Notes under the pieces: generated by a model | Seen by the model: only the letters and a program-made list of their open reading frames with translations | The model's database searches: none | What the model was told of the DNA's origin: nothing | In this document: positions 49,602 to 62,500 of the stretch, in pieces | Layout of the letters: every line of letters begins with the position of its first letter | Numbering within the stretch: the stretch's first letter is position 1 | Program-made: the position numbers and the translations under genes | Assembly: GCA_032718565.1 (NCBI GenBank) | Contig: JAVGVS010000302.1 | Coordinates: forward strand, 434,001 to 498,000 | From: Distichodus sexfasciatus | Taxonomy: Eukaryota; Chordata; Actinopteri; Characiformes; Distichodontidae | DNA length: 64,000 nucleotides | Direction: 5' to 3'

Positions 49602-52600
49602 TCTCCCTTCATGTCTCTCTACCGTTTCCCTCCTTTCTCTCCTTCATTCTGCTGCCGAGATCAGGTCTCCCGGCCTCCAAGAAGGGTTTTTTTCCTCCGC
49701 ACCACTGCCCAAGCGAACTGCTCATTTTCTGGCCGCTTTCTGCCCAAAGCCTCTCCCTTTCTCCCTTTCAGCCGCCAACACTCACACACACACACACACA
49801 CCCTACTACACCCCTGGAGGACTCTCTCTGAAAGACTTTCCAGCAGAAAGAGAGATGCAGAGGTCTCACTCACGTCGATTTCATCCACTTTCTCCGTCTC
49901 CGACTTTTCCTAGCTGTCAGAGAGAAGGAGCAGTCAATCCTTCACCACCCTTCCGTTTCTTTCCTCATCGTTGCCTCACACGCCCTCCCCTTTCTGTCCG
50001 TCTGTCAGAAGATATCAGCACACAGATTTGAAAGAATCTCTCTCTCTCTCTTTTTGCCCTACTCCCTCCTGCTCTCTCTCTTAAACTTTTTTGACCCTAA
50101 AATCTTTCTGTCTCGGTTCTAATGTCCTCTCTCTTTTTTCCTCTCCTTTAGGCGATGAGTTTCCCGGGCGATTTCAGCTACGCAGCGGCAGGACTGATTT
50201 TCCTGGAGTACACCGCCAGCGCCCAGTGGTCAGCCGAGCTGCTGGTCATTACCTACGGAGGTCAACTCAAGAGCTACCTGGTCAGGTAAGCAATAGAGGT
50301 GTAAATCAAGTTTCATAGTGACACAATGTTATGTAAAGTGAGTAATTATTTGTCATTGTGAACAGCACACAGCGCACCGCAACCCAACTCTGGATTTGAC
50401 CCATCCGTGAGCAGTGGGCAGCTCTCACACCCTCTCGCTCTTTCACACACACACACACACACACAGTAAGCAGGCCGTGTTTATTTCACTGCAGCCTAAG
50501 AGACATCAATAAGCTGAGTCCCCGTTTCACTTCCTTTGCTGGACTTGGTTTGCTAGAAAATGCTTTGATTTGATTTTTTTCCCCATTTCTGTAGTTTTCT
50601 GATCAGTGTATCGCCAGCTTTTTCAAAGTCTGCATGTTCGCAAAGTTGCAGAGCTTTTCAAAAGAAGCAGCGTGTTTTCAGAAGACTAACTGGTTTTCCT
50701 CATCCTCACTAGGCCTCTTTGTAGCTGTAATTGTGGTCAGAGTGGAGCGTAAGAGTCAAAGCCACTTGGAGGATTTGGAAATATTTCAGCTGATTTTGGT
50801 GTTTTTACTCTTAGGGTGTTTTCACATATAGTCCTCTTTAAAGGAACCGAACTCAGTCCTCTAGAAGGGGTCCAAAAAGTGGACCAACAGAAAGGGAACT
50901 CAGTTCTTCTTATGTTCACACTGTGAGTTCATTTGAAAGGGGACTCGGTTCTCTTTCTGCTCCACTTCAGCTCAGATGGGGCCTCAGTCCTTTTTCTGTT
51001 TATATTTAATTCTAATGGAGCTCTCAGACCTTTACTGCTTTGCATTCTGGGTAGTTTTCACTTTGGACAAAACCTGTCGAAGTGAACCAGGGGCGCTTTG
51101 TGTTCAGGCGCGAGTTAAACGAACCATGCTGCGCACTTAAAGCGAACCGGACTGAGACCACCTCCCGATGTGGTCTCAGTTCGGTTCATTTCAGAGGGGT
51201 CTGAGTTCGTTAGGCGTGTTCACATATACGTAAAAAATGCTGACTAATCGATCTGAGTTCGCTTTGAGGGCTGAAACGGACCAAGTGTGAAAACTCCCTT
51301 AAAGACGTAACTACGTTTTCCTCTTTTTTTGGTGCTGAGCTGCTTTTGTAGCCAGACACGCTTCTTGTCGAACTGTGATTCAAGCTTCTTGTCGCCCTGC
51401 AGCATGGGGACCAATCAGGGCTTCCAGGAGAGCCACAGCTTCAGTTTGTCTGGTCACTACAGCAGCGGAGTTACATCGGTGATCTACCATCCAACACACA
51501 GGTCAGATAAACACACAACACACACGTGTACACGCGTACACAAAGCCAAACTGTCTGGGTCTGTGGGGGTTTGTGTGTGAGTGTGTGACAGACGTCTTAT
51601 GGTACATGCCATTTCACCCCTTGGCCTTTGGCATGGAGTGGCAAGGGGCAGGTGTTCAAATCTACCCTGGTGAAATGGGACACCCCTTTGTAAACGTGAT
51701 GCGCCGTCATTAGTCTGTGGGAAATTTCCAGAGGTGGAAAAAGTACCGAAAAATTTTAATTAAGTAAAAGTGTCTTTACTTTGCTTAAATTCTACTCAAG
51801 TAAGAGTACCCATCTAAAAATCTACTCGAGTAAAAGTAAAAAAGTACTTCATTTAAAATTTACTTTGAGTAAAAGTTACTTAGTTACTTTCAATTACTTG
51901 ATGTGAAAAAAGGACTATAAATCCAATCTAGCGCTAGTTAACTGCGTAATGTTTACAACCCGTTGAGAGGTATAATGCGCACACTACCTCTTGCTCGGCA
52001 CCAGCCATCATCCAACGACAGGCTACATTAAAATAGTGTGAACGCCCACGCAATTTTCTTTTCAGTTCAGGCGGATTGTTTTTTATTCCTGCATTTCATT
52101 TTTTACTCAGTAACGGGTGGGTTTCAAATGTAGCGTAAAAATAAAAGTAAAATACTTGGGTCAAAATGTACTTGAGTAAAAGTAAAATTGCCTATTTCAA
52201 AAACTACTCAAAAAATTACAAATTACTCATAAGAACTACTCAATTACAGCAACCTGAGGAAATGTAATTTGTTACTTTCTACCTCTGGAAATTTCACTTA
52301 GCAAGACGCGATGTGTTTTTTCTGGGATTTTGGTGGAATTAAGGCGAGGTTGACCGTCTGTAAACATAGCAAAGTGTCTTTAATAACGCTGTCACCGAAG
52401 AAATGCAAGTCGCTCAGTAATGAAACTTTTTTCATCGGTGGACTTGCGTTCTGACGAGAGTGAGAATATGCTATCATCAAACGTTTCATTTTCTATTAGT
52501 TATTTGTTATTTACACTTTTACATGCTTGTCTTTTAATGGATTCAATTAAGCGACGAAAAGACAATGTCAAGACAACATAAAGCGAAGTATTTCTGTTTC

Positions 52601-55600
52601 CGTCGCGTATGATGTTGACATTTTTCTTATGTTTGTCTGCAGCAAACCAGAGCATAATAGCAACCAACACCACACTAGTGATGTTGCTGATAGTCTTTCG
52701 CAGGGCATTCTGGGAAATATTTCCTACCCCTCCGTTAGGGGTGAAATGGGCTTCACCATTACAGTTTAGATGTGTTTTTGCCACATCACTTAAGTACTAC
52801 CATAAGTTGAATTAAATTTGTGTATTGTGTAAATACTTTTCTTCAATAGAATAGTGATTTTATTGTGACTTAACATGACATAAGAACATTTTACCTTTTG
52901 TAGACGTTTTCACTGCAGACTAAGGACAGTGTACAGAAGAATTAAATAATAATGAGGGTTATTGCAGAAATAAAATACAAATAAATGATTTAATAAATAC
53001 ACCACGAGCGTTTGTGAAGTTATATATGGTTTTAATTATTCTTGAAAATATATGCTAGTTATACTATTTAATAATATAGAAGTCACGTCTGAAATTACGG
53101 CAAACACCTTCTCAAAAAGTTAGTATATACTGCTACAGTACATTGTGGAGTCTTGTTTGTCAGCAGGGGGCAGTCTTAACCCTGTGTGTGTGGGTGTGGG
53201 GGGTGGATGTGTGTGTGTGTGTGTGTGCTGGATTAGTTGTGCGCGTTGCTGCTTTCTTGTCTTATCGTCCTCTCACACTGGTCTTTGGCTTAACTGATGA
53301 GAAGTTTCTGGAAAGTCTGGCTTTGACACAATCTTCTTCTCCTCTTCTCTGTGCTTAGTTGCTGAAATCCACAGGCCTTTTTAACTTTCTCCCTCTTCCT
53401 CAAATCTGTCTCACCCCGTCTTCCTCTTTCTTCTGTCATGCTGTCGCTTATACTTCCAGCAGACTCTCCCTCTCTGCTTTATGTGCGTTTTGCCAATTAA
53501 CTTTCATAAAGTCGAATGATTTAACTTTCAGTGTACGCAAAAAACTTTGATCTTTCATTCTCTCAGTTCTCCAACACGTTGCATGTTGAGCGTCCGTGTA
53601 TAAGTGTGTGTACGTGTGTACGTGTGTACGTGTGTACGTGTGTGTGTGTGTGTGTACGTGTGTGTGCTGATGTGAGTCTAGACGATGAACAGCAGTCTAG
53701 TCCACATTATTTAGGATGAAAGGAATTTGTCCATTTCCAATCAGTACTGTTACTCAAGTATTACAAGTACTGTTACTACCAGTTACTTAAGTACTCTTAG
53801 AGTCAGTACTGGTACTTAAGTATTACAAGTACTGTTACTACCAGTTACTTAAGTACTCTTACAGTCAGTACTGGTACTTAAGTATTACAAGTACTGTTAC
53901 TACCAGTTACTTAAGTAATCTTACAGTCAGTACTGGTACTTAAGTATTACAAGTACTGTTACTACCAGTTACTTAAGTACTCTTAGAGTCAGTACTGTTA
54001 CTCAAGTATTACAAGTACTGCTACTATTAGTTACTTAAGCACTGTTATGGTCAATGCCGTTGCTTAAGTATTTCAAATACTGTTACTATCAGGTACTTAA
54101 GCACTGTTACGGTTCATACTGTTACTTAAGTATTACAAGGACTGTTACTTGTAGGTATCTAAGTACCGTTACTATCAACATTATTACTGATTATATTAAA
54201 ACTATTGACGGTTTTGTAGGAACTTTTTACTTTTAATGAAGTGTAATTAAAAGATAATAATAAACAAAGGTAAAAATCATTTTTATGTTTTTATTTCAAA
54301 GGTTACTCTGTATTTGAGGACATGCCCATGGTCTGTTATGACTCCCACCTTTCCCACAATCCCTTTCTCTTTCCCGCAGACTGCTGTTGGTGGGCGGCTG
54401 TGCGTCGGGCGACGGTCAGGCCTCCAGAGCCACCCAGTGTGGCATCACTGCGTGGAGGGTGCTGTCCGGGTCGCCCCACTACAAGCAGGTCACCAGTTAC
54501 GAGGACGATGTGGGCGCGGTGAGACACACACACATACACACACTTCTCCATGTAATGCTGATCGCTCACTCCCAGCCGTCCCACACCGGCTCCCAATCCA
54601 AACGATAACGATGCAAACGATGGTGGTGGGAAAAGTAATTAAATATTTGTGATAAATGGGGCTGTTAATTAGCAGCAACGCTGATCATAATCTCTCGATT
54701 CCGTCCAGTCTCAGAGGAGAGGCCTGTTCCGAATGCCCAGTTTTCCACTGTTTCCCCGGCAAAGCAGCGAGCAGGTAATTACCCTTTCTTCGCTCTCTTA
54801 CACTCTGTTCCACGCTCTCTCTCTCTCTCTCTTTTTCCTGTTGTCCAGTCAGTGGAATAATGGACTGCTTATCTGCCGTGTAGTTAATAACTTCTACCTT
54901 TTTTCTGCTTTACTGAACAGCGTCTGGGCTCTTTGTTTTTTCAGGTCCGAGTGGGTGTTGGTGTAGATCTGTAGAGTGCTGGTGGTCTGCTGGTCAGATA
55001 CTTGTCTGTGAGGCAGAAGGTTATAGGTTCAAGTGCAGCTCTGCGCCAGCAGAATTGAGCGCGTAAAGACAAGAAAGTTCCACTGCGTGCCCAGCATTTC
55101 TGCACAAAATAAACGCATACGTTTTAAGACAGACGTATAAAGACGGGCCGTATAAAATCCCACCTCAGGCTTTGGACACACCTGGCACAAGTGCTACCTT
55201 TTCAGCGTACAATAAATCCGTCATTAAATATCGACTGGAAATATCGGGTCCGATGATGATGACTTAACAAATTATCAACCGATTCTGATATGATGATTAT
55301 TTTGATTTATTTTTTTTATTCAGTCAATACTTTAAAACATAAATTTGTAACAAAGATGTTCTTTTATTAGAACTTTTAGCTTTAAGCTGTACAATTTACA
55401 ATTTGTATTTAGAGTAGAAACCTTGTCTGTGACATTTGACAGCAAAAAAATCATCATTGTGATATTGATTTGTGGTCATATCATCTAGCCCTATTAACAA
55501 CCTTTAGCAACCATTTCTTAATTAAAACAGAGCCTTGGTGTTAAAGGTGTTGCTCAGGAGCCCTTTCAGGTTTTGGGGGGTGTTTGTGGTAAGGTTTTAC

Positions 55601-58600
55601 CGATTACCGGCCGGGCCGATTATCTGCGGCTGATATTAGGCATTTTGCGGACTATCTGTGTCGGTGTTTAATTTTCACCATCATCGATATTAAGTAATTA
55701 CGAGGTGCGCTACTGTGGCTCCGCTGCCGTCTCTTCTCTCTGTGCTGTTTGCTCTCGACTCGTTGCTTCATTTAATGTCCTGCCCACAACAGTCTCTGAT
55801 TGGCCGTACGTCACACGAGTAGTAGCCAGTCAACGCTGAAGCCTAGTTGTGACTCACACCACACTCATACACGAGTGCAGCGTGAAGCTCCGAGAAGGAG
55901 GAGAGTTTCAGCTGAGCTTGGTGTTGGTAAAATTCTAAATTTTGACTGAGATTTTCTTTTTCTTTTTTTTTTTGCATATCAGTTCCAAATATCGTCAACT
56001 AGCAATAATTGGTATCGATATCGGCCCTGAAAATCCAATATCGGTCAACCTCTAGTTTGTGGGCTTTATTTTTTTTTGTTTTCCAGTCCATCCTTTTTTA
56101 CTCCTTTTCTTACGAAGCCCCTGTTTTAATGAACGGTTCATGCAGTAATTTTCTGAAGCAAACTTCCAGCGCTTCAGCATCACCAGTGGGCCCTAACAAA
56201 GATCAGTTGACAACGTTTATGTTCCCGTTAATGGCATTTCGGCAGACACTGTCATCGGGAGTGACTTCCTTGTCCTTGTTACAGGGACAGTGTCTGGTTT
56301 TAAGGCTCCTGTAGGTTTTTAATATCTCACGCTTGCGATCTCGGACGCAACATGTTTTCTTCGCTGGGAGCAGCAGCTAAAGTGCACTTATTCAGAGTGC
56401 AGCTGCTTTATTTATGAAAGACTTTTGCAGTAAACTGCGTTACGGCGTTATCGCGATGAAGACTCGTACGCACTACAAACTGAAGGGAAAGTTTTTGTTT
56501 ATGCTTTGGCTTGCTGGAAGAAAAGGAATAGCGGCGATGTGTTGTTGATGGATTTTGAAGACGTAGTGGTCAGACTTTAGGATGAAGTGTGTTAGAGAGA
56601 GAGAGAGAGAGAGTAAACTGTGCACATGCATGTTTTGTGTGTGTTTTGCCAGGATCATTGTGGATTGGAAATGTCCAGAGAAGCAGGGTTCTGGGGTTCA
56701 AAAACAGGTGGAGCTACAAAGCAGTTGATGCTTGTAATGAAGTGGCTGGAGAGTTAGTGATGTGTGTGTGTGTGTGTGTGTGTGTAGGACGGTGTGTTCA
56801 GGATGAGTCTGTCTCCTGATGGGACCATGCTGGCCGTGATCCACTTCTCCGGGACCCTGAGTTTGTGGGACGTGCCGTCGCTGAGACACAGGAGCAGCTG
56901 GACACAAGAGGAGCAGGTAATGGACTCCAGAGCTGTAACGCGTGTTTGTGTGCACGTGCGTGTTTGTGTGCGCGCGTGTGTGCGTTTGTGTGCGCTTGTT
57001 GGCATGCGTGCGCGCGTTTGTGTGTGTGCGTGTTTGTGCGCGTGCTTGTGTGCGCATGTGTGTTATCGTGAGCACTGTAGAGGTGTGACTCACTGTGATC
57101 TCTCTGTCTCTCTTGCCATCTCTCCTTCTTTCTCCTAACTTCCCCTACCTTCCCATGTTGCTCCTTCTCTTTTTCTTTCTTTCTCTTTCTCTCCGTCTCG
57201 GCCTCTCTCTCGCCCTATTTCTCCTTCTCCATTTCTCCTTCTTTTCCTTTCCAATGTTGCCCTTTCTTCCTTCCTTTTTTCCCCATCTACCCTTCTTTCT
57301 TTTTTATTCTGTCCCTTCCAATGTTGACCCTTCTCTCTCTTTCTTTCGCTTCCTTCCTCCCTCCTCCTCCTTTTTTCCACCATTCCATTCCATTTCTTTC
57401 TTTCTTTCTTTTTTCTCCTTCCTTCCCCTAATTTCCTCCCTCCCACTCTTCACTTTTTTTCTTTCTTTCTTTCTCCCCGTCTCTCTTTCTCTTCCTCCCC
57501 ATCTCTCTCCTTCTCTCTCCCTTCATCCTACGCTTCCTCTCTGTCTCTCACCCTCCCTCCAACAGCCTGGCTATGAGGAGATCAACCCCGAGTGGAAGAC
57601 TTCACTAGAGAAAAGGAAGAAAATAAAAGGTAGTGTGATCTTCTGTTCAGGTTTGGTTCAGGTTTATTAGTGTAACAGCACACGGCAGCGTGGGTACAGA
57701 GCAGCACTGGGAAACGCCATCGAATAACGCGACTTTAGCAACACCGAGTGAAGAAACACAGTTCACGCCGAGATTAACGCTATAATACGTTAATTAAGAT
57801 GTACGTGCTGCTTTCACAACACACGTGTCACGTTTGACTCCGTCACGTCATGAATGCAGACCCTTTAATGCACCAAGCTCCGAGTTCTGAAGCATGTGGC
57901 AGCAGGGGCGAGGGAGAGAGATGGTGATGGAGGGAGCTGGGGCTTTAATAAGGAGCTGCGCTGAGACGCGACGGGGTGTTACATTTAAACAGCGCCGTTC
58001 AGATCAGACTTTAGATCACACCGTCTCATAATGCACCCCCTGCTCCCCAGCTCTCTTCACCTCTCTCTCTCTTCATCTCTTCACCTCTCTCTTCACCTCT
58101 CCCTCTCTCTCCCTCTCTTCACCTCTCCCTCTCTCCCTCTCTTCACCTCTCTCTCTCTCTCCCTCTCTTCACCTCTCTCTTCACCTCTCTCTCTCTTCAT
58201 CTCTTCACCTCTCTCTTCACCTCTCCCTCTCTTCGCCTCTCCCTCTCTTCACCTCTCTCTCCCTCTCTTCACCTCTCTCTCTCTTCATCTCTTCACCTCT
58301 CTCTCTCTCTCCCTCTCTTCCTTTCCTCTCCCCTCTCTTCTCCTCTACTCTTCTCCCCTCTCTCCCTCTCTCCCAGCCTCTCCCTCTCTTCCTCTTTCTC
58401 TCTCTCCCCCTCTCTCACTCTCTCTCCTCTCTCTCTACCCCTCTCCCCTCTCTCTCCCCTCTCTTTCTCTCCCTCTCTTCACCTCTCCCTCTCTCTCCCT
58501 CTCTTCACCTCTCTCTACCTCTCTCTCTACCTCTCTCTCTCTTTCCCTCTCTCCCTCTCTCTCCTCCTCCTATCTCTCTCTCTGTCTCTCTCTCTTTCTC

Positions 58601-58914
58601 TCTTTTCCTCTCCTACTCTCTCTCTCTCTCTCTCTCTCTTCACCCTCTCTCTCCCTCTTCTCTCTCTCTCTCTCTCTTCACCTCTCTCTCTCTCTCTTCA
58701 CCTCTCTCTCTCTCTCTTTCTCTCTCTCTCCCTCTCTTCACCTCTCCTCTCCTCTCCCTCTCTTCACCTCTCCTCTCTCTTCACCTCTCTTACCTTCTCC
58801 TCTCCTCTCTCTCTCTCTCCTGTTCTCTCTTCTTCTCCCCTCTCTCTCTCTCTCTTCACCTCTCTCTCTTCCCTCTCCCCACCTCTTCACCTCTCTCTCT
58901 CTCTTCACCTTTCT

Positions 58915-58961
<47 letters not shown>

Positions 58962-59030
58962 CTACCTCTTCCTCTCTCTTCTTCCTCTCTCTCTCTCTTT
59001 GCCTCTCTCCCTCTCTTCCACCCCTCTCTC

Positions 59031-59076
<46 letters not shown>

Positions 59077-59307
59077 TCTCTTCACCTCCTCTCTCTCACT
59101 CTCTTCACCTCTCTCTGCTTACCCCTACTCTCCCTTCCCCCTCTCTCCCTCTCCTTCCTGCACCTGTCTTACTCTCTCCGTCTTTCCTCCCCTCTCTCTC
59201 TCTCCTGTGCCTCTTTCTCTCATTCCTTCAGCTGTCTTTACCTCTCTCTTCACCTCTCTCCCCCTCTCTCTTCCCTCTTCCTCTTTCTCTTCCTCTCTCT
59301 CTCTCTT

Positions 59308-59357
<50 letters not shown>

Positions 59358-59544
59358 TCTCTTCCCCTCTCTCTCTCTCTTCCCACCTCTCTCTTCTCTC
59401 TTCCCTCTCTCTCTCTCTTTACCTCTCTCTCTCTCTCTCTCTCTCCTCTTTCTCTCGCTCTCTCTTCCCCCTCTCTCTCCTCCTTCCCTCTCTCTCTCTC
59501 TCTCTCTTACCTCTCTCTCTCTTCACCCCTCTCTCTCTCTTTAC

Positions 59545-59575
<31 letters not shown>

Positions 59576-62500
59576 CCTCTCCTCTTCACCTCCCTTCTAC
59601 TCTCTTTTACCTCCCCTCTCTCACTCTCTTCCCTGCCCTGCTTCTCTCCTGCCTCTCTCTCTCTCTCTCTCTCTCTCCCTCTCCTCCTTCCCTCCTCCCT
59701 CCTCCTCTTTGCCTCTCTTTCTCTCTCTCTCTTCACCTCCTCTCTCTCTCTCTCTCTTTCTCTTTACCTCTCTCTCTTTACCTCTCTCTCTCTCTTCACC
59801 TCTCTCTCTCTCCCTTCATGTAGACATGGTGCAGTACCAGTCCTTGCTGGACGTGGGCTGAGTGAGAGTGCGCTGATCCTGGCCCGCTGCTCCACGGCTC
59901 CTCACCGTGTCTCGGCCGCTCCCTCCCCAGCCTCCTGGGCAGGTCCTGCGAGTGGTTCGAGCCCTCGCCTCGCGTCACCTCCGCACACGACGGCGGCTTC
60001 CTCAGCCTCGAGGTGCGTGACCCGACACCGCGCTCTGTTATAATTTCTCACCAACAACTTTGTAAAGTACAAAACGGAAACTACATCGTGTGTGTTGCAC
60101 TACAACGTTAGTGTTTTCATGTTTGACCAACTCAGAAAGCAAAAGCAGACTGTAGACACAGTGAGACATGCGTCTTATCACTTGGCCCCTGTTAGAGCGC
60201 AGCTGCAACTGATGGGTTGAGTTTGGGTTCATCCCTGCTGGCAAGTCCTGAGGCAAAAGTGAGAACGGAGTGTGTATCGAAATCCATTATGCATACAGTG
60301 GGGAATCGAGTTTGCTGCATTGCTGTATTTGGCAGCCTCAGGCTACACTGTTATGCACTTCTGCCTTTTGTCTCCACCCTGAGAGTTAGTGAGTGTTGTG
60401 TGTGTGTGTGGTTAAAGTATGTTTCTCCCCCTATGTAGGTTCTTTTTTCATTAGAATTACTTTGATGCCTGTGGTTTTCTCATGAAACGCTTAATATTTA
60501 AATAACAGTTGGCTCTTATCTTTGGGCTGTCGTCATAAAAGCTGTAGCTGCCCTCGTCCCTCCCTCTAACAAGCTAACTCCTATCTCGGCCTCTTTTATT
60601 GCTTCATATCTGTAGGCTGAATAGATGCCGTTTTTAGACAGAGTGCTCGAACAAAAAAAAAAGAATGAAGATAGCAAGTGACTGTGCGTCTGTCCAGACC
60701 TTGGGTCGTGTATTAAATCTAAAATATCTCCCTCATCCCCCCCCCCCACTCCACATTGCGAAATCAAACTAGCTCCATTTCCGTCAAAGCGTGGCGAGAA
60801 CGGCTGACATGACGGGGAGGGCGACTCGACTGGGATGAAGGCGGCCTACGACGAAAAGCGGCGCTACTTTGATTCGTGAAGCAGGGGCCTCTTACTTTAA
60901 ATCGCGAGGAGATGGGCGTTTGCGCCTAGAAAAGACCTGCTTACAGTGCTCCAAGAGCTTCTACCGACACAATTAGCTTGAGGTCTACGCCGGAGCATGC
61001 CAAGAGGTGAAAAAGAGAGGTGGATAGTTGGTGGGTGGAAATATGGACATGCTAATGTAAAATTAGTGCATTTACAACAATTTAGCAGACACTTTTCCAG
61101 AGCAGTATCCATTTTCTCCCTAATTACAGGGCAATGTTCTGGGTAGCTTAGCAGGTTAAGGGCATTGTTCGGGACAGTGGTGATAGTGCTGGCGGTAGGG
61201 TGAAGCTGGTAGCTGGTAGTTCTGATGATGGAATTCAAATGAGAATTGTATGCTGCCTGGGGCTATGATTTGCGCGATGCGAAAAGCGCGGACGGAATCG
61301 CGAAATTCAACAAATAAAATGGAATCCGTTGTAAGCCGCGGAACGTCGTATAATTCGCTGATAGCGGTGTGTTGGCAAAAACAGCGATGGTTTCTAATAG
61401 GGCCTGCGTGCTGCAGCCCTGTACGTGTTACCTGTTGGGGCGGGCTCAGCACCACACACAAACGATACCGACTTTGCTGAGGCGATAAGCGGTCAGCTAT
61501 GGTGAAGAACTCTTTTGTGGTTTTGCGATGGACTGCACCGCAGAACATGTAGCGGGCACTTACCGTTAACGCTCCACATCAAAAACGTTTAGTTTTGCAT
61601 GAAAAAATAGATATTTTTGTTGTTTACAATGTTTGCAAAACGAAAATGTTCTGCTGAACCTAGCACTTTATTGAGGTTGAATAACAGTCATTTTAATCAT
61701 GATTTTTTTTCTGTGCATTGTTTTTCCCATCCACTTTATAATAAGACACTTTACAGGTGAATAAATATGATTATAACGTAAAACACGGAATTCAGAAAGA
61801 ACAAAATAGAAAAAAATTCAGAAAAATAAAGCATGAGTGGGAAAAAAATAAAAGCAAGATTTGAAAAAACAAGAAAAACTAGAGATTTCCATGGGGCCCT
61901 ATATCTTTTTCTTAGAATGACATTGTTTTTTAAATTATCAATTTTACCCATTAACTTACCCTTCCTTTGGCAAAGATTCTAATGAATAAATCACGTGGGT
62001 CCATTCTAAGCATTGTTGCAGAAAGCCTGCAAACCTAAAAATCTCGTAGGGACACATTGTTGCAGAACACAGGGTATCTTGCTCACAAATCCGACTAACT
62101 GTGGTATTAAAGAAGAAAGGGAAAGAGAGGGATTGAGAATGAAACACCTAGACCCTTGTTAGCACTACTGTCAGCTAAACAAGCGCTACTAAAAGAACAC
62201 TTTATCACAACAAGGTAACCCATTAAAAGCAGCTCTGGCTTAGCGGGGGCACCTTCCAGAGCCGGGCAGTGGACTAGCGGGAGGTCGGCGGCACTGAATA
62301 GCAAAGTCCTACAGTAGCAGTGTGATGTGGCGTCTGGCGACCCATGAGGCTCTGGCGGGTTGCCCATCTTTATTGTCTTGGGTTCCTGGCCAGCGATAAT
62401 AACACTTTGTGAAAGACACAGCTCCTAATGAGGAGCTCTGAGACTCGGCACAGTGTCGTTAACCTGTCGATGTGTGTGTGTATGTATGTGTGTGTGTGTG

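Noticed and set aside
58031..60043. 670-residue Ser/Leu-rich ORF
   Set aside because: It is a read-through of CT-rich satellite in NBAS intron 13 and runs out of frame into exon 14; pure low complexity with no domain.
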